DNA from: Geosiphon pyriformis
Taxonomy: Eukaryota > Glomeromycota > Glomeromycetes > Archaeosporales > Geosiphonaceae
NCBI GenBank assembly: GCA_016748015.1
Contig: JAAOMT010000299.1
Coordinates: 848,180-912,179 of the forward strand
Direction of reading: 5' to 3'
Length of the DNA stretch: 64,000 nucleotides
The notes under the pieces were generated by a model. That model did not search any database, had not been told where the DNA came from, and worked only from the letters and a program-made list of their open reading frames with translations. The translations under genes were made by a program, and so were the position numbers. The stretch's first letter is position 1. Each line of letters opens with the position of its first letter. This document shows, in pieces, positions 56,401-64,000 of this stretch.

Positions 56401-58156
56401 GTGCTGAACTCTGCTGAATCCTTTTCAATATCCTGTTAAGCTAAAAGTAAACACTTCAAACAATTTTCTAGTGGGTGTGGTTTGTATATTTCTTGACAAC
56501 AAGCTGTTTTTGGATAACAGGCTTCTCTGTGCCTTTTACTCTTCTGGCTGTTTTCCAATATCATTGGTATTGGGTGATCCTTTGTATTTCAATGTGGTTT
56601 GCTCCTTGAAAATTACTGGTGTGGCATATAGTAACCAACTTTTGGACAAAAATGGTTCTGTTGTTAGTTGGCGTACATTTCACCGATGGAAAAGACTTGG
56701 TTCTAGAGACCTTGTGCTTTTATGGTTTTTGAAGGCCTCTACTCACTTGAACAGTTGTTTGCATGCTCCCCCTTCTGCGAGTTTAGCTTCTGTCTATGCT
56801 AGTGTTTTAGATTCGACATTTTTTGCCAATATTTGTGAAGAGATTCATGGATTGTGGGCTGATGAGATTGATGTTTATACTAACAGTTTTCTTAAAGGCT
56901 TGAGTACGTTTCAGGTGGTGTGTGGTGCTGCCACTTATTTTCCTAGCTTGAACAAAGATTTAGGAGTGGAGGTACATGGTGTGCTGTTTTCGACTCTGGC
57001 TGAGTTACAGGCTGTTGCCCTGGCTTTGGAGTGCATTTTTGCCTCTGTTTTAGTGGCTTTGCACACAAATAGTCAAGCAGCTATTGATGCATGTGTGGTC
57101 GAATTGGGTTTTTTGTAGCCAAATTGTCACAATAGTTGCTGGATAGAAAGGCACCATGTGGTTGATTTGATTAAATCCAAAAATCTGACTGTCCACTGGA
57201 TCAAAGTCAAAGGTCATGCTGGCATTGCTGGTAATGTTATGGCTGACATTTTTGCTAAACAAACTGCACACTCTAGGGTCTCTCTCTTTGCCAGGATTAA
57301 TTGTAGATGTGGTTGCTGATGGCAGGCCAGTTTCTGATAATGCCCACCATTTTGTATATGACATTTTTTATTCTATTTGCAAGTTTTAGTGGAAGGTAGG
57401 TCCTGGCCAAGAGATTTTGTCTTGTTTGTTTGGTCTGGTTGTTGATTGGAATAGTACTGCTTTAGTTTGGCACCCTAACTCTCATATGCTCTCTGGGAGT
57501 ACATGTCGAGCCACTGCTGCTCTTTGTACGTACTTCATAAAAGCTGTTCATTTTAAGTTGTCTGTTGCTATTCGAAAGAGGCTGTATAATAAAGATTACT
57601 CTGGTGTATTATGTCTATTTTGTGGTAATGTGGAACTTCCTGATCATGGCTTTACTTGTGTTAAGGATGCTTCTGTGTGGTCAGATATTTTGGGTGATTT
57701 TGGTGGTTTGTGAAAAACTCTGATGGGTCCTGATTTACTGTCACTGTCTTTTGTATTACAAGATCTCTCTCTGAGGATGTCTGATGTTGGTTTGTATTTG
57801 GTTTTTTGCAAGGGATTTGTTCTCAAGAGTTGGATGGATGAGGCCATTGCTTCTCTTAGTAACAAAAAAAAAGTGGCCTTTGTGGTAGTGGATTTCGTCC
57901 ATTGTTTGGCTGAGAGTCTTAGGATGAACCTCTGGCTTTTTAGAACTAAGTTCAGGTCTAACATGGAAAGAGTGGTTTGATTGGTGATAATGTTGTTGTG
58001 GCTGGTGCTCTTGGTGTGGGTGTTCTGCCTTTTTCAGCTGGCACGGTCTGTCTTATTGGTGTGTTAGATTCTCTTGATGTCAGTTTTGGTTTTAGGAATA
58101 GGTTCTTGTTTTTGTCTGGTGCTGTTTATAGAATTAGTGTTTCTATAAGTGTGTAG
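53474..58156 (+). pseudogene. LINE ORF2: APE endonuclease, reverse transcriptase, RNase H
   Basis: From ATG 53474 the frame reads FIWKIATCNIRGMNNPAKQE (endonuclease start), VTETKL, GGDFNKD and the C-terminal endonuclease part RIPTWSNSRG, ILDYILV, MNHLAV. RT follows at about 54600-55990 with MIPKPYD, the catalytic FVDD at 55778-55789 and YLGIFL. RNase H is at about 56860-57270 with VYTNSF, ELQAVALALE, HTNSQAAIDAC and GHAGIAGNVMAD, so two of its Asp are Asn. A C-terminal CLFCGNVELPDHGFTC zinc motif lies near 57616. Frame breaks near 57290 and 57980 compensate, and the last TAG 58154-58156 is in the original frame. In-frame TGA codons at 54230, 54548, 55811, 55982 and 56363 are consistent with Trp or Arg loss. 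Confidence 0.9.
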
Positions 58157-58295
58157 TATTGCCTTGATTGGCTCGAATGGCCGGTCACATATAGCAAATG
58201 TGTGAACCATGTTTAGTTGACTACTTTTTTTTGTAACTTATTCTAGACTTTAGTTGGGCTGCACTTGTTAATAAATAAATAAATAAATAAAAAAA

Positions 58296-58674
58296 TTAAA
58301 AATTAAATATCATATAATTTTATTAAAAAAATTGAAAATTTTTTTTTACTATTTATTTCAATTATTATTTTACAATATTATTTTATTAAGCTTATTAATC
58401 CAATTAAGATAGATTTAAAAATATTTTTCCATTTTTTTTTAAAAATCTCTCTAATTTACTATAATTTTAAACTATTTTTTTTACTTTTTTTTTAATAATA
58501 GCCTAAAATTTTATTATTAAATTTAAGTCAAAACTATTAAATAGTATTATTTATATAAAAAAATAGAAAAACATAATAGTATAAAAATAGTTAATAGCAA
58601 AATAAAAGATTATTAGAACATATAATATTAAGAATTTTAGGAATACTAATAAAAATTTCAGAAATTTTAGACAT
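58296..58674. other. AT-rich DNA between LINE and element H
   Basis: I see only A/T-rich low-complexity sequence here. ACAT at 58671-58674 is the likely left TSD of element H. Confidence 0.6.
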
Positions 58675-59579
58675 TGTTATAAATGATTATTTGGGATGTT
58701 AATACAAGTAATAAATTTATAACTTGGTATTCAATAATTGGTGATATTAGTAATATCTGAAGGTTTTCATAATCTGAAGATTTTGGTGAAGTCTTTTGTA
58801 TAATTAACAGAGATTCAATAATTGTTTTAGTAGTCTCCCAAAATGATTATTTTATCAATTTTTTTTTCAGTATAGTGGTAATTTATTTTGGCAGTTATGT
58901 TCTTTTGATAAGCTATTCTCAATTTTTGAGTTTTATACTTTTATTTTTGGGTCTTTTACTAGGCTATTTTGATATCAATAACTCAGCATTTTAATTTTTT
59001 TAATTAATTAGTAAACAATACAATAAAACAAAAAAAAATAAAAAAAAAAATATATATATATAAAATATAAAAAATTAGTATTTCATCAATAATCATAATC
59101 AAAAGCTATTAGTTCAATATGGTTAAGTGTTAGATTCTATTAACATAGAGTGTTAATAGAGTAGAAGTGTTTAATATTCTTTTAATTAAGTAATAATAAC
59201 ATAGATTTAAGTAGTAATTAATGTTTTATTGATATATAATTTGATTTTATTTCAAGTTGTAGAAAACTATCTTTTGAAGAAAAGGGTATAAGATAAATAA
59301 TGGGTTGTAAGTATTGATTTTGAACTGGATTTTGTCTTTTCTGTTTTTAATATTTTTACTATATATACATATTTTTTGTTTTATGAGATCTCACATTTTT
59401 TTAAGCAATATGCCCTAATTTATTAATATTGCTTATATTGCTGAGCAGTATGTCATAATTTGCTAGCAATGTGTTATAGTTTTCTAATATTGTGCTTATA
59501 TATTAAGTACTATTCTCCTATTGGTTTATTTTTTTATCTGTTTTTCCAATTTTTTTTTTGTATTTTTCTATGAGTAACA
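58675..59579 (-). repeat. 3' LTR of element H
   Basis: The 905-bp LTR reads TGTTATAAATGATTATTTGGG at the left edge and CTATGAGTAACA at the right edge. Palindrome-array remnants (TATTGCTGAGCAGTATG) lie at 59400-59500. The purine tract (minus-strand AAAAAAAAGAAGATAA) follows at 59580-59597. Confidence 0.87.
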
Positions 59580-59599
59580 TTATCTTCTTTTTTTTAATA

Positions 59600-61530
59600 T
59601 TGAGCTTTGTTAAAATTGTTACTTTGAATTAAGTTTATTATTTCTCTTTCTAATATTGTTTGCTTAATTCTGTTCTTTATTTTTTTACATTAAGAGTTGT
59701 TTATTTTTTTCTACTGGTTAACAGTTATTGTTTCTATTTTTTGATATAGTAGTATTTCTGGATAGTTTTGAAATATAGTATATAGTCAGTAAATTGTTTT
59801 AATGTATATTTTTGAATTTGTTTTTTTTTAATAAATTCTTCAATCTGTTGTACTATTTTTTGATTGAATATTCTTTTAAATTTATTAATATATAATTCTT
59901 GGATATTTAGCTTTTGTCTTAGCTAATAATAACAATATACTATTGGAAGTTGTTCTGTTCATAACTTCCAGTTTTCTTTTAGTTCCTCTGTTGGAATTAT
60001 TCTTGGTATTTTCCCAAAAGTGTTTTTTACTTTTTTTATGATTTTATCTGACCAATACTTTGTTTGGTTCTGTGGTTATTAATATGAGATTATTCTTGCT
60101 TTTCTTTCCTTTGTTGTGTTTTAATAACAAATTGTTTGGTGGTTAATAACAATTCCCATGTCTAATTGTTGTTTATTTATAGTCTGGAATAGTTGTTGAG
60201 TCATTGAGTAAATGTGGTTTGGAATTTCTATCTTTTATTGTTGCTGTTGTTGTGTTTATTGTGTTTTTATATACTGTTTTTGTAGATCAATTTAATGTGT
60301 TTGTATTGATGATTATTATTGGTTCTAGATCTTGTAAAATTTTATTTGGTTGAACTAGTATTTGTTGTATTTTCAGTTGTGGAATATTATTGGTAGATAA
60401 TGATGCTATATTGTAATATGGTTTTAGTTAATTTCTATGTATTGTTTTAGTTAAAATTTTGTTGTTTCATCTTAGTTTATAAGCTTTATTTCCTAGAATT
60501 TCTTTAATATAAAATAGTTTGTCTCATTTTGGGTTAAATTTTTCACTCCATTGTTTTTCTGCTTTGGTACAATATAAAAATACTTTGTTTTTAATCTTAA
60601 ATTGAATTGGTTTATTTGGTAATTGGTTATTATGTCATTTTTTTTGTTTTTCTTGTAACTTTTGAATATTATCAGCTGCTTTTTATCTTTTGTTTTCCAA
60701 AGTTTCTATTAATTCATATGTTTTTTTAGCAAAGTTTTTTGAAAGTTGGCTTCTGTTATTGGTTCTGTTGAATATGTATTAATGTCTATCTTAATTGGTA
60801 ATTTTGCTGTTCTACCATAAACAAATTCAAATAGTGTTGCTTGTATGGTATCTTCCTTTATTGTTTAATAAGCAAATAGTACTGATGATATAAACAAATC
60901 TCATTTGTTTTGGTTTTCTTGGCTGATCTTGGCTATTGCTTTATATAATATTCTGTTAAACCTTTTAACTAAGCCATTTGTTTGTGAATAATATAGTAAT
61001 AATAATGGTCTTTTAATTTCAAATCTTTGACTTAATTTTGTTAATGTTCTGTTCACAAAGTGAGTTTTTTGATCTGATAATAATTTTTTTGAACATCCAT
61101 GTTAACAAATCAAATTTTAATAAACAAATTTGGTTATGAATTCTATATCTGCTCTTTGTATTGCTTTTGCTTCTAGGTATTTTGTAAGATAGTTTATAAC
61201 TACTGTTATATAATAATTGTTTTTATTGGTTATTGTTAATGATTCAACTAAGTCAATTTCAATTCAATTAAATAATTGTTCCACTTTGATTGGTTTTAGT
61301 AGTTTATTGGGCCTTGTTCTTTCTTTTTTTTGACAAGCATCACAATTTTGAATATATTGAATAATGTTTGGATACATAAATGACCAATAGTATTTTTTTT
61401 TGGTTCTTTTTATAGTTGTTTTTTTATAAAAATGTTCTGCTATTAGATCTAAATACATATTAAATAGTATTGTTTTTTTCTTTGGCTCTGTGATTACTCT
61501 GAGTGGCTGATTTGAGTATTTTTTGTTCTT
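59600..61530 (-). pseudogene. Integrase and C-terminal tail of element H
   Basis: The integrase zinc-binding part is open at 61264-61458 (MYLDLIAEHFYKKTTIKRTK, YIQNCDACQKKERTRP). The core reads EIDLVESLTI, LLSDQKTHFVN and NGLVKRFN, so Glu is again Lys. A GPY/F-like segment lies near 60470-60540 and the tail at about 59620-60300. Stops and indels are many. Confidence 0.8.
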
Positions 61531-61839
61531 TTAGTATAATATATCTTGGTAAGTAATAAAATATTTGGCTTGTTATTTTATGTTGTTTTGTTTTTTTGAG
61601 ATAATTTTTTCTTGAACTATTAAGTATTAATATAATATTAGAGTTGTTAATATTTTTGTGTGTTCATTTTTTGTTATATTTTTGGATTGAAATGTTTTTA
61701 GATTTGTTTTATTCATAACAAACCATCAGTATTTCTATTTTCTTTTTCTTTTTTATAATGTATCATATAATTAAATAATAATAGTTCTATTTTTTATTTT
61801 ACATGGTAATTGTCTCCAAATTCTTGCTTCTAGATTAAT

Positions 61840-63200
61840 GTGAAAGCTTCTTGTTGAATTTCAGTTCATTTATATTTCACATTTTTTGCTTAGAGCTAAT
61901 AAAATAGTTGAGCCAGTTTGAAAAAGTTATAGATAAAACAGCAATAGTATTTAGCAAATTCCAAGAATGCTCTTAATTCTGTGAGATTTGTTAATACTAA
62001 AAAGTTCTTAACTATTTCAATTTTATTTGGATTCATTTTGATGCTGTTTTTGCTCACAACATATTAAAAATTTCAGTTTTGTTTTGCCAAAAAAGTATTT
62101 GTTTGCATTCAGTTTTAATTCAGCTCTTTTTAATCTTTTGAATACTTATTGAAAATGATATAGATGATTATTAAATATTTTTGAAAACACATTAGTGTTA
62201 TCTAGATAACCTACTATGGATTTCCATAATAATCTGGTATAAACAATTTCCATAAGCCATTAAAAAATGACTGGAACATTAGTTAAGCTGAATAACATAA
62301 CATTAAATTCAAAATTTTTTTTTTTGGTTGTAAATACTGTCTTTTTTTTGTCAATTAAATTCATGGCTACTTGTCAGTAACCACTATTTAAGTCCAATAT
62401 TGAAAACCATTTTTTTTTTCAAAAGTGTTGAATAGTTTTTGGATCCATAGAGTTAGATAATTATCTTTATAAGTAATACTATTAAGCTTTTTATAATTTA
62501 CACAAAAGTAGATTTTTTTATTTTTTTATGAACAAGTACTATTGGTAATGATTATGAACTTATTGATAGTTGAATTAATCCATTGTCTAACATTTTGTTA
62601 ATTTCTTGTTGGATGATTTCATGGCTTGTTGGTGGTACTCAGTATGCTCATTGTTTTATTGGCATAGTATCTCCAGTTTTGATCTGATGCTGGATGATAT
62701 TAGTTCTGTCAAATTCATTTTTACTGGCAAAAATGTTAGTAAAATTGTTAAGTAGCATCTTAAGTTGTATTTGTTAAAGTAAATCTAAGTTTTCCAAGTT
62801 TATTTGTTCCAATTGTTTTGGTTAAAGCAAATAACATTCTTCTTATTTGTATATTGTTTGTAATATAATATTCACATATTCACAAAACTGTAAAAAGTTT
62901 GAAATAATAGTTGGTGGCTGATTTTCAACTTTAGTGCTTAAGTGTCTAATAATTGTTCTACTTGGTATTTCAATAATATTTTCAGTTGTATTATATATTG
63001 GAATTTTAATATGTTTATAGTTCTTGGCCAATATATAGAGATTGGTAATGCTAATCTCTCCTAATTCACAAATGTTGATTTCTATTTCAAAAATTTGGAA
63101 TTAGTTCTTCACCTTTTTTTCTATAACTACTATATACTGGTTATATAGTAAAATAGAAATTGGTTAATAAGTGGAAATAATTTCTCTCTTATCAATTGGT
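61840..63200 (-). pseudogene. Reverse transcriptase and pre-RT linker of element H
   Basis: RT motifs can be followed in pieces (TIMPTSHEI, FNVMLFSLTNVPVIF) with the catalytic motif YLDN at 62197-62208. The linker is open at 62843-63031 (AKNYKHIKIPIYNTTENIIE). RNase H is almost wholly deleted between RT and about 61840. The codon KYK-stop-TEIQ near 61870 is TGA here, where A, B and I have TAG. Confidence 0.8.
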
Positions 63201-63640
63201 TCTTTTTTTGCCATATTAACTGGTATATTTATTCTATCTGTTAATCTGAATTCATTTTTTTTTCTGGCTGTGATCTCTAATTCTTTTTTTTTTCCTACTA
63301 AAACTAATTGAGTTATTTTAATCAGAAGTAGAAATATTGCCTATGCTATCTTTTTATTTGGTTCAATAGTATATTTTTTTTTTGAATTGTTTTGTAGTAT
63401 TGTAATAATATTTTCTATATATTCTGCATTAATTATTCTTTCTCTGATGTTAATCTTTTTTTTTACTAAATTAGATCTAAATATTAATTGAATTATTGTT
63501 GTTACCAGAATTTCTATTTTCAGATCTATACTGGTACATAAATAAGGTTTTAATCTGATAACAGTTTTCTCTAGGTATCTAAGATCAAATTTTACATCAG
63601 TATTATGTATGTGTTTTGACATAATACTTTTATTATTATT
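63200..63640 (-). pseudogene. dUTPase domain of element H
   Basis: The open stretch 63341-63622 reads HIHNTDVKFDLRYLEKTVIR (motif 1), IFRSNLVKKKINI (motif 2), RERIINAEYIENIITILQNN (motif 3 with Asp changed to Asn) and a motif-4 start EPNKKIA. Loss of the motif-3 Asp would abolish catalysis. The motif-5 region is degraded. Confidence 0.82.
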
Positions 63641-64000
63641 GCTAAACCATTTCAGTTCTTGTTCTATAAAGAGATCTGGAAGTGTAATATATTGTTTAGA
63701 GTTGTAATTAGAGTTTGAATTATTGTTGTTGTTGCCATAGTGAATGAAGTTAGAACTGTTGTTGCTGTCATTATTAGAATCTGAATTGCAATTAATTTTT
63801 GATTTTAATTTTGATACACACTCACTAATTGGTTTTTTTTTTCAAGAATCAAATAAATCATGTATGGTGGTGGATTATAAATAATGTTACAATTATCACA
63901 ATATTCAAAGTCACTGAAAATTAGACAATATTTACACAACTTCATATTTAATCATTCTAGTCTTTGCTTTTGTTCTTTACAAGTTGGTGCTAGATTTTAG
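63640..64000 (-). pseudogene. End of Cys-rich module and acidic linker of element H
   Basis: Minus-strand reading shows KLCKYCLIFSDFEYCDNCNI, then YNPPPYMIYLI, the second Cys cluster as in A, followed by an Asn/Asp-rich linker. The first cluster is outside the window. Confidence 0.68.

Larger units (their letters stand above)
51446..58295 (+). mobile_element. Nearly full-length LINE (non-LTR retrotransposon)
   Basis: The element has a 5' UTR of about 120 bases, ORF1, ORF2 overlapping at ATGA, a 3' UTR of about 110 bases and an (AAAT)n tail (58270-58295). Its GC content is clearly higher than that of the LTR elements. It is flanked by A-rich runs, so the TSD (perhaps AAAAAATTAAAAA) is uncertain. 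ORF order (RRM/zinc knuckle; APE endonuclease, RT, RNase H) fits the I/L1-like LINE groups. Ser/Gly-rich ORF1 start resembles Glomeromycotina LINE copies from memory. Confidence 0.92.
58675..64000 (-). mobile_element. Element H: decayed family 1 retrotransposon, right end outside the window
   Basis: Minus-strand order from right to left is Cys-rich module, dUTPase, RT, RNase H (mostly deleted), integrase, tail, purine tract and 3' LTR 58675-59579. Decay is heavier than in A or B, with many homopolymer T runs. The 5' part lies right of the window. Confidence 0.86.

Overview
The window looks like transposon-filled fungal nuclear DNA, most likely from an arbuscular mycorrhizal fungus (Glomeromycotina, perhaps a Gigaspora or Rhizophagus relative). 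The reasons are extreme AT richness, decayed Ty3/gypsy elements, and a LINE whose ORF1 starts with a Ser/Gly-rich peptide that I associate from memory with that group. The taxon call is inference. I found one credible host gene.

Positions 1-48123 form one stack of LTR retrotransposons inserted into each other. By joining interrupted sequence and reading 4-bp target-site duplications (TSDs), I infer the order G contains F contains E contains D contains C contains B contains A. Element I sits in the 5' LTR of E, and solo LTRs sit inside I and B. A (+, 13969-24098) is the innermost and best preserved. B (-) is 11823-33610 without A. C (-) is 10264-41885 without B. D is a split solo LTR. E, F and G run off the left edge or are deleted. 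A, B, D, E, G, H and I belong to family 1 (LTR about 830-905 bp), C is family 2 (LTR about 950-970 bp), F and one solo LTR are family 3, and another solo LTR is family 4. Families 1 and 2 share an unusual order: Gag with a CCHC knuckle, protease, a Cys-rich module, a dUTPase domain, reverse transcriptase, RNase H, integrase and a long C-terminal tail. Every coding region is broken, mostly by changes expected from C-to-T or G-to-A transitions.

Positions 48124-51445 hold a LINE 3' remnant, very AT-rich DNA and, at about 48.9-49.55 kb, an island of ordinary base composition. The island carries a small spliced gene for a 55-residue beta-thymosin/WH2-type actin-binding protein, with an intron in the 5' leader, an intron in the coding region and an AATAAA signal.

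Positions 51446-58295 hold a nearly full-length LINE: ORF1 with an RRM-like segment and a zinc knuckle, then ORF2 with APE endonuclease, reverse transcriptase, RNase H and a C-terminal zinc motif. The two ORFs overlap at ATGA. Positions 58675-64000 hold element H (-), another decayed family 1 copy that runs off the right edge. I saw no tRNA, rRNA or CRISPR array.
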